Shown: piece after piece, positions 41,083 through 50,990 of the stretch
Layout: the number at the start of each line of letters is the position of its first letter
Numbering within the stretch: the stretch's first letter is position 1
From: Methyloligella halotolerans
GTDB lineage: Bacteria > Pseudomonadota > Alphaproteobacteria > Rhizobiales > Methyloligellaceae
DNA: 64,000 nucleotides
Assembly: GCF_001708935.1 (NCBI RefSeq)
Contig: NZ_MASI01000001.1
Location: forward strand, 682,001-746,000
Direction: 5' to 3'
Position numbers and translations under genes: made by a program
The notes under the pieces: generated by a model
Told to the model about the DNA's origin: nothing
Databases searched by the model: none
The model's input: only the letters and a program-made list of their open reading frames with translations

Positions 41083-41711
41083 CACGCTGCTCCGGCTTGG
41101 TGGGCGTGGAGGGATTCGACTTCGGCGGAGGGCAGCACATCCCCAATCGCGCCGATCTTGTTGGCGAGGCCGCCGCTGGCGCGGATCAGCCGGGTCTCGA
41201 TGCTCTCCAAGGCGCAATCCAGGATGACGCTCGCGTCCTCGTAGGAGAAGCCTTCGCCGTAGATCAGCAGCAGCGTCACCCGCTGCTGGGGCGGCAGATT
41301 GGCGATGAAGGAGACGGTCAGCGGATCGGGATGCGCGCCATCCTCCTCGGCGATCAGCTGCTGGAATTCCACGTCGGGCTGGCTGCCGCGGCGCATGGGA
41401 TTGGCGTGGCCACGCAGCTCCTTAAGCCAGAGACGGTAGATCTCGCCGAAGGCCCAACGGTCGAGCGGCGTGCCGCGCTGATAGCTGTGGGCATGGTCCA
41501 GCATCTCGCGCAGGCTGCGGCCTAGGAGCGCCGTGCCCTCTTCCTGTTCACCGATGAGAACCTCGGCGAAGCGCTTCAGCGAGGCAATATGGTGATCAAA
41601 CCGTCCCTTACGGTCTCGTCGCCATACTCTGCCACCCGTCACTCCCCGCTCGGCGACGCGCCCCCCGAACCCTCGGCCGCCGCCTGTTATTTGCGAATCG
41701 GAGAATACCAT
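41082..41711 (-). CDS. ECF-type RNA polymerase sigma factor
   Basis: A group 4 sigma factor of about 209 residues. Region 2 is divergent (GRSLREMLDHAHSYQRGTPL then DRWAFGEIYRLWLKEL). Region 4 is clear: ANLPPQQRVTLLLIYGEGFSYEDASVILD, with the helix-turn-helix recognition part ESIETRLIRASGGLANKI (shown in pieces: LPPQQRVTLLLIYGEGFS). The start is uncertain: ATG 41711 or GTG 41642 (about 186 residues). The longer upstream frame to 41957 is not protein-like. It is co-translated with its anti-sigma partner, and no target promoter is obvious nearby. Confidence 0.83.
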   Translation of the reverse strand: MVFSDSQITGGGRGFGGRVAERGVTGGRVWRRDRKGRFDHHIASLKRFAEVLIGEQEEGTALLGRSLREMLDHAHSYQRGTPLDRWAFGEIYRLWLKELRGHANPMRRGSQPDVEFQQLIAEEDGAHPDPLTVSFIANLPPQQRVTLLLIYGEGFSYEDASVILDCALESIETRLIRASGGLANKIGAIGDVLPSAEVESLHAHQAGAA

Positions 41712-41794
41712 AAGGAACCGGCGGCACGGCCCGACAAACTGTTCAGGCTGTTGGCGAATCTGGGTAAAACCTAATCTGCAGCGCAAAACATAAC

Positions 41795-42877
41795 GTGCCA
41801 GAGGCCGCCGAAATGCCGGAGCCCGAACGAAAATCCGAGACCGACCCGGCCGCCACGCCGCCGGACGATTCGCGCAGCGGAGAGCCGGTCGAGTCGGCGA
41901 AGCGCCTCGAGCAGTCCTCGGCGGAAGGAGTTGCCAGTGACGAAGGCGTTCCCGCACGCAACGACGGCGAGAGCGCTCCCGGCAAGGAGGATACCGCGGG
42001 TCTGGTGAGGCGGACGCGGCAGACGCTGGCGCGGGAAGCCGAGGTGGAGCGCGAGGTGAACGACGCGCCGCTCGGCAAGCAGATCAGGACGTTTTCCGGC
42101 AAGGCCGGCAGAGCGGGCGCCGGGCTCGGCAAGCGCGGGGCCTCCCATGCCCAGGGCTGGCTGGTCCGTTCATTCTCCGATCTCGGACAGGCGCTTTCGC
42201 CAGCCAGCATCGGCGATGCGGCCCGGGCCTCAATGCTCTTCTGGCACTGGATGCTGTTCGACCGGGAATTCGACAAGCTGCTGTTCCGGCCTACGGCGAA
42301 GCAGGCCAAGATCAATACGCTGACCGTTCGGGGCAACCGTGCGGAAGGGCGCGACTACCGCCCTACCCCTGCCCTCGTCTTCGAATGGGTGATGAGCGCC
42401 ATCCGAGACGATCTCAGCCATTACCGGTTTGTGGATTACGGCGCCGGCCGCGGGCGGGTGTTGCTGATGGCCTCCCAGCATCCGTTCAAGTCGATCGGCG
42501 GGGTGGAGTTCGCGGAGGAGCTTTTCGAAGACGCCCGGCTCAACATCGCCCAGTTCCCGCGGCCGCGCATGCAGTGCCGCCAGGTCGCGTGCGAGCTCGC
42601 CGACGTCACCACGATCGTGCCGCCCGGCGGAACGACGGTGCATTATTTCTTCGCGCCGTTTTCGCGCAAGGTGTTCGCCGAGGTGATGAACGGGATCGCG
42701 GCGTCTCTCCGGGAGCGGCCCCGTCCCGCCTATGTCGTGCTGTTGGATTCCCGCGACGGGGATCTCGTGCGCGGCACCGGCCTCTTCACGCGGGTCAACA
42801 TGAAGCTCGGCGCGCGGCTCGAGAGCTTCCTGTTCAGCCCCTACAGGATCGAAGTGTACCGGGCGAAGGACGGCTAG
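41795..42877 (+). CDS. SAM-dependent methyltransferase-like protein with a disordered N-terminus
   Basis: A 360-residue protein from GTG 41795 (ATG 41813 is possible). The first 110 residues are acidic and Pro/Ser-rich, followed by a basic Gly/Arg patch. The rest is a class I methyltransferase-like fold: motif I FVDYGAGRGRVLLMASQ (about 211-227), then GGVEFAEELFEDARLN and VHYFFAPFSRKVFAEVM. Related proteins are usually called class I SAM-dependent methyltransferases; the substrate is unknown. It is divergent from the ECF sigma gene and convergent with the reductase, with a hairpin between. Confidence 0.74.
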   Translation: MPEAAEMPEPERKSETDPAATPPDDSRSGEPVESAKRLEQSSAEGVASDEGVPARNDGESAPGKEDTAGLVRRTRQTLAREAEVEREVNDAPLGKQIRTFSGKAGRAGAGLGKRGASHAQGWLVRSFSDLGQALSPASIGDAARASMLFWHWMLFDREFDKLLFRPTAKQAKINTLTVRGNRAEGRDYRPTPALVFEWVMSAIRDDLSHYRFVDYGAGRGRVLLMASQHPFKSIGGVEFAEELFEDARLNIAQFPRPRMQCRQVACELADVTTIVPPGGTTVHYFFAPFSRKVFAEVMNGIAASLRERPRPAYVVLLDSRDGDLVRGTGLFTRVNMKLGARLESFLFSPYRIEVYRAKDG

Positions 42878-42899
42878 GCCCGCAAACCTATTGCGGGCC
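42877..42899. terminator. Hairpin between convergent genes
   Basis: GGCCCGCAA (42877-42885) pairs perfectly with TTGCGGGCC (42891-42899), loop of five. It lies right after the methyltransferase stop and nine bases from the reductase stop. There is no T-run, so its strength as a terminator is uncertain. Confidence 0.5.
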
Positions 42900-42908
42900 C
42901 CCGCCTCG

Positions 42909-44266
<1,358 letters not shown>

Positions 44267-44428
44267 GCGTAAGGCTACGTTCGCTCGTCTCATCGGTTGT
44301 GGGAGATGTGCAGACAATGCATCGTCTGCACCCACGGTGAAAGGGAGCATTCCCTTGCGTGATCGTTGCTCTATAAGGCAATTGCCGGTGGGTTGCCAGC
44401 CCGCAAGCATGTTTGCGGAGCCGTGCCG

Positions 44429-44821
44429 CTAGCGCTCTCGTTGCAGATTCCGGATCTGCTCTTGCGCCTCGGAAAGCGCTGCTTCTAGCGTTGCGAGCAA
44501 CCTCTTTCGCTCTTCAAACGTGTATCCCCCGGGGCTTGTTTCAGCCGCTTCGGCCGCTGCCGCCACGGCGAAGGCGCCGACAGCCTTTGCCGATCCTTTC
44601 ATAGAGTGCGCTGCGTCGCGCCAGGCGCTCTCCGTCTCCGCACACCGCATGCGTTCGAGATAGATGACGGATTGGTCTGCAAACAGGCCGAGCACCTCTT
44701 GCTCCAGTTCGGCATCGCCGGCGGTATAGCGAGCCAAATGGGCGCGATCTAATGCCGCGGTTTTCCCGGGGTCTGTGGATAACTTTCCGCCGGTTTCGCA
44801 AGGATCTGAGGTCGCCGTCAT
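44429..44821 (-). CDS. Hpt domain-containing protein
   Basis: A 130-residue histidine-phosphotransfer protein. The four-helix core has the phospho-acceptor histidine in DAAHSMKGSAKAVGAFAVAA (H about residue 69; motif H-S-x-K-G-S/A). It shuttles phosphate between a hybrid kinase and a response regulator. The C-terminus is a helix of Gln/Glu/Arg. It is not ChpT, which is longer. The partner is unknown; the hybrid kinase in this window is CckA, 15 kb away. It lies upstream of the ferredoxin gene with about 160 bases between. Confidence 0.86.
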   Translation of the reverse strand: MTATSDPCETGGKLSTDPGKTAALDRAHLARYTAGDAELEQEVLGLFADQSVIYLERMRCAETESAWRDAAHSMKGSAKAVGAFAVAAAAEAAETSPGGYTFEERKRLLATLEAALSEAQEQIRNLQRER

Positions 44822-45245
44822 GTCGATACTTCGCCCTCCGGCCCCTCCGCCCTCGGTAGAGCGGCGTTCGGACCGGGGTTTGTAAAACGATTCAGCGTAG
44901 TTGCCTCATATACTCTGTCAGAGGTTATGAACTCCCCAACACTATCTCATTGAGGAAAGCGCCAGACTCCAGCGGCGCGCGGCGCCGTTGGCCGATGCGC
45001 CGCGTGGTGAGGGAATTCTGCGTAATAAGAGCGACTTATCCTCCGTTTAGGATGTTTGGCGATTCACCTTCCCATGGCATTCATTTTTCGCTAACCATGA
45101 CCTGGCGGGGGAATGAGAACGGAAGCTCGGGGCCTGTATGGTCCGATAGAGGCGACTTCCGGGAGAGGCCGCGCGTAAGCGGGTCTGTATCTAGTTCAAG
45201 CGGCACCAATTCTCTCGTTGAGTATAGTTGTACGAGGAATGCGTG
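44822..45245. promoter_or_regulatory. Control region between the Hpt gene and the growth-pole-ring-like gene
   Basis: A 424-base divergent gap. It includes GANTC sites at 44888 and 45061 and the CtrA-like box at 45080-45098. A GAGGAA Shine-Dalgarno precedes the start at 45246. Confidence 0.5.
45080..45098 (+). promoter_or_regulatory. Candidate CtrA-binding box
   Basis: TTCA-N7-CTAACCAT at 45080-45098 differs at two positions from the consensus TTAA-N7-TTAACCAT. It lies 148 bases upstream of the large coiled-coil gene, with a GATTC methylation site 15 bases before it. The match is by eye. Confidence 0.45.
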
Positions 45246-48200
45246 ATGGCGCAGGAACGAGCCCGGTCGAAAGACGCGAAGTCGGACGACACCGAGAAAT
45301 CGCCTGAGGACAAGCAATCCGACGCCAAGAGGTCCCGCTTCGCGGCGACCGACCGGCCACGGCCGGACGCTTCAGGCGCTCCAAGCGGCAAGCGGCGCAT
45401 CTCCCTGACGGAACGTTTGCAGCAGCGCAAGGCGACCGAAACGCCTGCAGCACCGGCTGCGCCCGAGCTCAAGGCGGAACGGGACGAAGAGCCCGATGCC
45501 GCCCAACCGGCGCGCCGCCGTCCGGCGGGCCCCCCGCCGCGCAGGCTCGCTACCCCCGCCAATGACGACCTCCCCTCTATCGGCGGTCTGATCTTCTCGC
45601 TGCAGCAGAAGCCTTCCAGCACGCCTTTCGTCGTCGCCGCCGTGGCGAGCGCCGTGTGGTTCGTGATCGGCGGCTTCCTCAGCTATGGGCTGCTGACCTC
45701 CGAAAGCCTCTCCACCACGCCGAGCACCCTCGCCGCGGCGATGGCCATCGTCATCCCGATCGCGATCTTCTGGTTCCTCGCCCTGCTGGTATGGCGCGCC
45801 CAGGAGCTGCGGCTGATGGCATCCGCCATGACCGAAGTGGCCGTTCGTCTTGCCGAACCCGACAAGCTGGCGGAGCAGTCCGTCGCGTCGCTCGGTCAGG
45901 TCATCCGCCGCCAGGTGGCGGCCATGAACGACGGCATCTCCCGCGCTATCGGCCGGGCGAGCGAGCTGGAAGCGCTGGTCCATAACGAAGTGGCCGCGCT
46001 GGAGCGCTCCTACGGCGATAACGAGACCCGGGTCCGCGGCCTGATCAGCGAGCTGGCGAGCGAGCGCGAAGCGCTTTTGAACAATTCCGATCGCGTCAGC
46101 GCATCGCTCAAAGGTGTGGGCCAGCAGGTGGCCAAGGACATTGCCGCCGCGACCAACGAGATCGACAAGAACCTCGCCGATCGCGGTCTCAAGCTGACCC
46201 AGCTTCTGGTGGCGCGCTCCAACGAGGCCGCCCAGGAAGTCTACAAGGTTCAGGACGCGATCGCGGCAAAGATGCCCGGCCTTCTGCAGGAGCTCGGCAA
46301 GGAACAGCTCGGCCTCACCAAGCTGGTCGAGGATGCCGTGAACAACCTCGCAGCCCTCGAAGGGGCGGTCGGCTCCCGCACGGAACAGTTCGACCGGGTG
46401 ATGCAGGAGCGCAGCGCCGGTTTCGCCATGAGCTTGGCGGAGCGGATCCAGGGGCTGGAGTCCCTGGTCGAGGACGGCACACGCCGTATCGAGACGACGA
46501 TGCAGGAGCGCAGCGACATTCTGGAATCGCGGCTCCAGGAGCGGGCAAACGCGCTCGGCTCCCAGATCGATCGCGGAGCGCAGACCCTGGTGAAGACCCT
46601 GGAGGACGGCACGGAAGTGTTCGCCGTGTCGGCCGACCAGAGCATCACCGGCCTGGAGAGCGCGCTGCGCTCGCGTACCGACGCCTTCACCTCCAGCATC
46701 AACCAGGGCGCAGTGGCGCTGGACCGCACCCTGGCGGAACGCTCCGACTCCGTTTCCAAGGCGCTCAATGCGCGGCTTAATGCGGTCGACACGGCATTCG
46801 GCGAGCGGGCGGGCGCGGTGGCCAAGGGTATCGACGAGCGCCTGACGGCCATCGACAAGATCCTGGAGCATCGCACGGTCGCTGTCGCCCAGGGGCTGGA
46901 CGAGCGGCTGACGCTTCTGGACAAGGCATTCGAGGAGCGCGGCAATGCGGTGAACAAGGGGCTGGACGAGCGTCTCACCCTCATCGCGAAGACCCTCGAC
47001 GAACGCGGCGGCTCGGTCACCAAGAATCTCGACGACAAGCTGGCCCTTCTGGACAAGACCTTCCAGGAGCGCGGCGCGCAGGTCTCCAAGACCCTCGACG
47101 AGAACATGAAGGCGATCGACGAGACCTTCGAGCAGCGGACGGCCTTCGCCACCAAGCGGATGGACGAGCGGCTGATCGCCATGGACAAGCAGCTCCAGCA
47201 CCGCGCCGGAGAGGTGGCGAAAGGCCTGGACGACCGTCTCAAGGCCATCGACACCACGATCGAGCAGCGCGGCGGCGCGGTCACCCAGGGGCTCGATGCG
47301 CGGCTCAAGGCCATCGACACGACCTTCCAGCAACGCACAGGCGAAGTGGATCAGGTTCTGGCCAAGCACGTTCAGGGCGCCGAGCAGACTTTCGGCCGCC
47401 AGACGGAGCTGCTGCACCGGGTTCTGTCGGAGAACTCAGCGTCGCTGCAGGAGACCGCGGCGATCGTGGGCAAACAGTCCGGCCAGGCCGTCGATGTGCT
47501 GACCAAGCAGACGGATTCCTTGAAAGAGGTCTCCTCCGGCCTGTTGGAGCAGATCCACAGCCTCACCCAGCGGTTCGAGAACCAGGGCCAGGGCATCCTC
47601 ACCGCCGCGAAGGCGCTGGAGACGTCCAACACCAAGATCGACTCGATCCTGGAGAGCCGCCACCAGGCGATCATCGGCCTGCTCCACACGGTCAACTCGA
47701 AGGCCCGCGAGCTGGACGACCAGATGAAGACCTATGTGGGCGTCATCACCAATTCGATGACGGAGGCGGAGGAGCGTGCCAAGCACGCCACCCAGCTGCT
47801 CTCCCGCGATACGTCTCATCAGGCCCGCCAGGCGGTCGCTCAGATCGAGAAGCTTCGCACCGACGCGCAGAACCACACGGCCCGCGCCGTCGCCGATCTG
47901 AAGAACAGCTTCGCCAAGGTGATCGGCGATCTCGGTCAGCAGATGGAGCAGATGCGCGGTCAGTTCGCCCATACCACTCAGGGCATGCGCGAGGTCGCCC
48001 GGCAGACCGCGGGCGATCTGGAGTCTCTGCGCCACGAGATGCAGACCCGCATGGAGGCCCTGCCCGAGCATACCGCCCAGGCGACGGAAGCGATCCGCAA
48101 GGCGCTCGCCAACCAGATCTCCGAGATCGAGGCGATCACCCCGGTCCTCACCAGCGCCGCGACCCAGGGCATCAGCCAGGGTCTGGGACAAGCCGCCGGA

Positions 48201-48941
48201 CAAGGCTCCTCCCGCGGCCAGGAAGGCGCGTATCGCCCCTCCTCATCCTCCGCATCGAAGGGCACAGCCTCGTCCGCCTACGGGGGATCTTCGGATTACG
48301 GCGCGTCGCCTTACGACGCCGCCACGCCTCTGAGCGGCGAGACCATTCCGCCGGTGCATCAATACGATTACTCGCCGGTGCCGGAGTTCGATTCTTATGG
48401 CCGCCCGACCGGCGGCGCGTCGGGCGATATCGGCTCGGTGGCGAGCAATCTGGCCGAGCAGCTCAGCGGCGCTTCCTCCTATTCGGGTAGCGGATATGGC
48501 GGCTCGGGCAACGCCCGCAACACGGGCGGCCAAGGCGGTAAGGCGGGGAATGCCTCCGGCCGGCCGCAGCAGCCTCCGCGCAACGCGAAGCCTGGCGGCA
48601 GCACCGCGCCTGGCGGCTTGCGGCTCGACGAGATCGCACGGGCGATCGACCAGCGGACCGCGGCCGATGTCTGGCAGCGTTATCGCTCCGGCCAGGAAGG
48701 CGTGCTGAACCGCCGTCTCTATACCCAGGAGGGGCAAGGCACGTTCGACGAGATCAGCCGGCGCTACACGCGGGACGCCGAATTCCGGGCCACCGTGGAC
48801 CGCTATATGAGCGATTTCGAGCGGCTGCTCGGCGAGGCCGAGCAGGCCGATCCGGAAGGGCGGATGCTGGACAATTATCTCGTCTCCGAGACGGGCCGCG
48901 TCTATCTGCTGCTCGCCCATGCCAGCGGTCGGCTGCGCTAG
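45246..48941 (+). CDS. Large membrane-anchored coiled-coil protein, growth-pole-ring (GPR/RgsE)-like
   Basis: A 1231-residue protein. The N-terminal 105 residues are charged and Pro/Arg-rich (PAGPPPRRLATPANDDLPSI). Two membrane helices (about 128-150 and 160-186) are followed by some 750 residues of helix with apolipoprotein-like repeats, including nine consecutive 22-residue units (about 506-703). The tail is Gly/Ser/Tyr-rich and ends in a short folded domain (GLRLDEIARAIDQRTAADVW ... YLLLAHASGRLR). This order matches the GPR protein of Agrobacterium and RgsE of Sinorhizobium, which form a ring at the growing pole, but those are larger (over 2000 residues). The upstream CtrA-like box fits cell-cycle control. 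Confidence 0.72.
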   Translation: MAQERARSKDAKSDDTEKSPEDKQSDAKRSRFAATDRPRPDASGAPSGKRRISLTERLQQRKATETPAAPAAPELKAERDEEPDAAQPARRRPAGPPPRRLATPANDDLPSIGGLIFSLQQKPSSTPFVVAAVASAVWFVIGGFLSYGLLTSESLSTTPSTLAAAMAIVIPIAIFWFLALLVWRAQELRLMASAMTEVAVRLAEPDKLAEQSVASLGQVIRRQVAAMNDGISRAIGRASELEALVHNEVAALERSYGDNETRVRGLISELASEREALLNNSDRVSASLKGVGQQVAKDIAAATNEIDKNLADRGLKLTQLLVARSNEAAQEVYKVQDAIAAKMPGLLQELGKEQLGLTKLVEDAVNNLAALEGAVGSRTEQFDRVMQERSAGFAMSLAERIQGLESLVEDGTRRIETTMQERSDILESRLQERANALGSQIDRGAQTLVKTLEDGTEVFAVSADQSITGLESALRSRTDAFTSSINQGAVALDRTLAERSDSVSKALNARLNAVDTAFGERAGAVAKGIDERLTAIDKILEHRTVAVAQGLDERLTLLDKAFEERGNAVNKGLDERLTLIAKTLDERGGSVTKNLDDKLALLDKTFQERGAQVSKTLDENMKAIDETFEQRTAFATKRMDERLIAMDKQLQHRAGEVAKGLDDRLKAIDTTIEQRGGAVTQGLDARLKAIDTTFQQRTGEVDQVLAKHVQGAEQTFGRQTELLHRVLSENSASLQETAAIVGKQSGQAVDVLTKQTDSLKEVSSGLLEQIHSLTQRFENQGQGILTAAKALETSNTKIDSILESRHQAIIGLLHTVNSKARELDDQMKTYVGVITNSMTEAEERAKHATQLLSRDTSHQARQAVAQIEKLRTDAQNHTARAVADLKNSFAKVIGDLGQQMEQMRGQFAHTTQGMREVARQTAGDLESLRHEMQTRMEALPEHTAQATEAIRKALANQISEIEAITPVLTSAATQGISQGLGQAAGQGSSRGQEGAYRPSSSSASKGTASSAYGGSSDYGASPYDAATPLSGETIPPVHQYDYSPVPEFDSYGRPTGGASGDIGSVASNLAEQLSGASSYSGSGYGGSGNARNTGGQGGKAGNASGRPQQPPRNAKPGGSTAPGGLRLDEIARAIDQRTAADVWQRYRSGQEGVLNRRLYTQEGQGTFDEISRRYTRDAEFRATVDRYMSDFERLLGEAEQADPEGRMLDNYLVSETGRVYLLLAHASGRLR
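46761..47354 (+). repeat. Nine consecutive 66-bp (22-codon) coding repeats
   Basis: The reading is ALNARLNAVDTAFGERAGAV and then units such as GLDERLTLLDKAFEERGNAV and GLDDRLKAIDTTIEQRGGAV, each 22 residues with a LDERL-x-(A/L)-DK core. They predict a continuous amphipathic helix with an 11/22-residue period, as in apolipoproteins. Confidence 0.85.
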
Positions 48942-48962
48942 GAACGCAAGGTCGCCTGCGAC

Positions 48963-49973
48963 ATGTCTCCTGAGGAAGGCGCCATAGGGCGCCAGCCCCG
49001 GCTGGCCGTCGTCACCGAGCGATGGCCGATTCGCGGCGGCTTCTCCATCTCCCGCGGCAGCAAGGACTTCGCTGAGGTCGCCGTGGCGACGCTCGCGTCG
49101 GGCGATGCGATCGGCCGTGGGGAATGCGTTCCCTATGGGCGGTACGGCGAGTCCATGGAAGGCGTCGTGTCGGATATCCATCGGGCCAGCGCCCAGCTGA
49201 CTGGCCATGAAGACCGCGCGCATTTGCAGGACTTGCTGCCGCCAGGCGCCGCGCGGAACGCGCTCGATTGCGCCCTTTGGGATCTGGAGGCAAAGCTTCG
49301 CGGCAAGCCGGCCTACGCTCTCGCCGGGCTCGCTGCCCCTGAGGCCGTCGAGACGGCCTTTACGATCTCGCTGGATACGCCCGAGGCCATGGCCGCCAAA
49401 GCCAAGGCGGCTGCCCAATATCCGCTCCTGAAGCTGAAGCTCGGCGGCGACGGGGACGAGGCGCGGCTCGCCGCCATCCGTGAGGCGGCGCCGTCAGTCC
49501 GGCTCATCGCCGATGCCAACGAGGCTTGGCGGCCCGATAACCTGGAAGCTTTGATGGCGGCCGCCGGGCGCGCCGGTGTGGAGCTCATCGAGCAGCCATT
49601 GCCGGCGGGCGAGGACGCCGCTCTTGCCGGGATCACCCACCACGTCCCGGTTTGCGCCGACGAATCCGTGCATGACCGTGAGGGCTTACGCGCGCTCGCC
49701 GGCCGCTACGACGCGATCAATATCAAGCTCGACAAGACCGGCGGGCTGACCGAGGCGCTGGCGCTTCTCCGTGAGGCCCAGAGTCTCGACCTCAAGATCA
49801 TGGTGGGCTGCATGGTCTCAACCTCGCTTGCCATGGCGCCGGCGATGCTGCTGGCGCAACAGGCGGATTGGGTGGATCTGGACGGGCCGCTGCTGCTGGC
49901 CGAGGACCGGCTCGCGCCGCTCGCTTATCGCGACGGGAAGCTTCAGCCGCCCGAGCCGGCGCTTTGGGGATGA
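48963..49973 (+). CDS. Dipeptide epimerase (L-Ala-D/L-Glu epimerase, enolase superfamily)
   Basis: A 336-residue enolase-superfamily enzyme of the muconate-lactonizing subgroup. It shows the N-terminal capping domain (GRGECVPYGRYGESME), the catalytic lysine in LLKLKLGGDGDEARL (K-x-K, about 157-165), metal ligands in IADANEAWRP, IEQPLPAGED and VCADESVHD, and the second lysine in INIKLDKTGGLTEAL. This pattern marks the L-Ala-D/L-Glu epimerases used to recycle murein peptides. It starts 21 bases after the growth-pole-ring-like gene and fits the cell-wall theme. Confidence 0.9.
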   Translation: MSPEEGAIGRQPRLAVVTERWPIRGGFSISRGSKDFAEVAVATLASGDAIGRGECVPYGRYGESMEGVVSDIHRASAQLTGHEDRAHLQDLLPPGAARNALDCALWDLEAKLRGKPAYALAGLAAPEAVETAFTISLDTPEAMAAKAKAAAQYPLLKLKLGGDGDEARLAAIREAAPSVRLIADANEAWRPDNLEALMAAAGRAGVELIEQPLPAGEDAALAGITHHVPVCADESVHDREGLRALAGRYDAINIKLDKTGGLTEALALLREAQSLDLKIMVGCMVSTSLAMAPAMLLAQQADWVDLDGPLLLAEDRLAPLAYRDGKLQPPEPALWG

Positions 49974-50013
49974 AATCCCTGATTTCCGTTCGAATCAGCT
50001 AGATTCTCTCGCC

Positions 50014-50946
50014 ATGGCCGAGGGACAGATGAATGCCGAGACCGCCGCTTGCGAAGGCGGACGGCAAGAGGATTACGCGAAGATCGAGACCGCGCTGCAG
50101 CAGACGCCGCGCGGGCGCTGGTTTCTCGCCGAGCATGCGCGCCGCAACCGCAGCGCCGACACGACCCTTGTGCTCTCCGCCATCGAGCGGCTCGAGCGGG
50201 TGGTGAAGGGAGGCGCTGAGAACGTATCGGGGAGCGCATCCGATCCCGCCGGAACGCCGGCGCGATCCTTCCCCGCCCTGCCCTTCGCGAGGCTGAAACA
50301 AGACGCTGAGACCGCCGCACGGGACGTGGCGGCCATGGAGCAGGCGAGCAAGGATGCCGCCGCGGATATTCTGATCGCCACGGAAGCCATTCAGGACTTT
50401 TCCTGGGAGATGCGGGACCAGGGGATCGACCGGAAGACCTGCGAGACCATCGAGCGGCATACCGCCGATATCTACGCCGCGTGCTCGTTCCAGGATGTGG
50501 TCTATCAGCGGAAGGAGAACGCCATTCATCTCCTCAGGCTGATTGCGGAGGCGCTGGAGACGGCGCTTGGCGGGCCGGCCTCGACGCACCAAGCCTCGGA
50601 TGCGCCCCGTGAGAAGGATTCCGGTTCCGGGTCCAACGGAACCACGCCGCCGGAAGGGATCGCGGAACCCGACATTCCTCTGGCGCCGGAATTCGTCGCC
50701 GAGGGCGATATTTCCGACATGGCCGAGGTCCCGGCCGATTCCAGCTCCGGCTACGCCGAAGCCCCGACTGGGGAAGCCCAAGACCGGCAAGCTGCAGATC
50801 AGGCCGGAGCTTCGTCCCCTTTCCAGGCGGATGTAGCCCAAAGACCTACGGCGGGGCAGGACGACGAAAGCGCGAGAGAGCGGGATTCCCTAGACGCCGC
50901 CATGAGCCGCCTGGACGCGACAAGGCTGGCCCTACTGTTCGGCTGA
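50014..50946 (+). CDS. CheZ-like domain protein
   Basis: A 310-residue protein. Residues about 90-180 form a long helical hairpin with the CheZ signature region AAADILIATEAIQDFSWEMR and the catalytic-like motif CSFQDVVYQRKENA (D-x3-Q, about 160-164). In CheZ that glutamine dephosphorylates CheY-P. The first 40 residues and the last 120, acidic and Ser/Pro-rich, differ from E. coli CheZ. It follows the epimerase by 40 bases. Whether a CheY partner exists is not shown, as no chemotaxis genes are in the window. Confidence 0.66.
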   Translation: MAEGQMNAETAACEGGRQEDYAKIETALQQTPRGRWFLAEHARRNRSADTTLVLSAIERLERVVKGGAENVSGSASDPAGTPARSFPALPFARLKQDAETAARDVAAMEQASKDAAADILIATEAIQDFSWEMRDQGIDRKTCETIERHTADIYAACSFQDVVYQRKENAIHLLRLIAEALETALGGPASTHQASDAPREKDSGSGSNGTTPPEGIAEPDIPLAPEFVAEGDISDMAEVPADSSSGYAEAPTGEAQDRQAADQAGASSPFQADVAQRPTAGQDDESARERDSLDAAMSRLDATRLALLFG

Positions 50947-50990
50947 CCACAGTCGCGCGCACGGCGCGAAAGCCGAATCGTTTCAGTCGC

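Noticed and set aside
46761-47354. Regular repeats resembling a CRISPR array
   Set aside because: The 66-bp units are in frame, coding and diverged; there are no spacers between identical repeats.
45372-47417. Open frame of 681 codons on the minus strand
   Set aside because: It is a shadow of the repeat-rich coiled-coil gene on the plus strand; the 66-bp periodicity makes long false frames.
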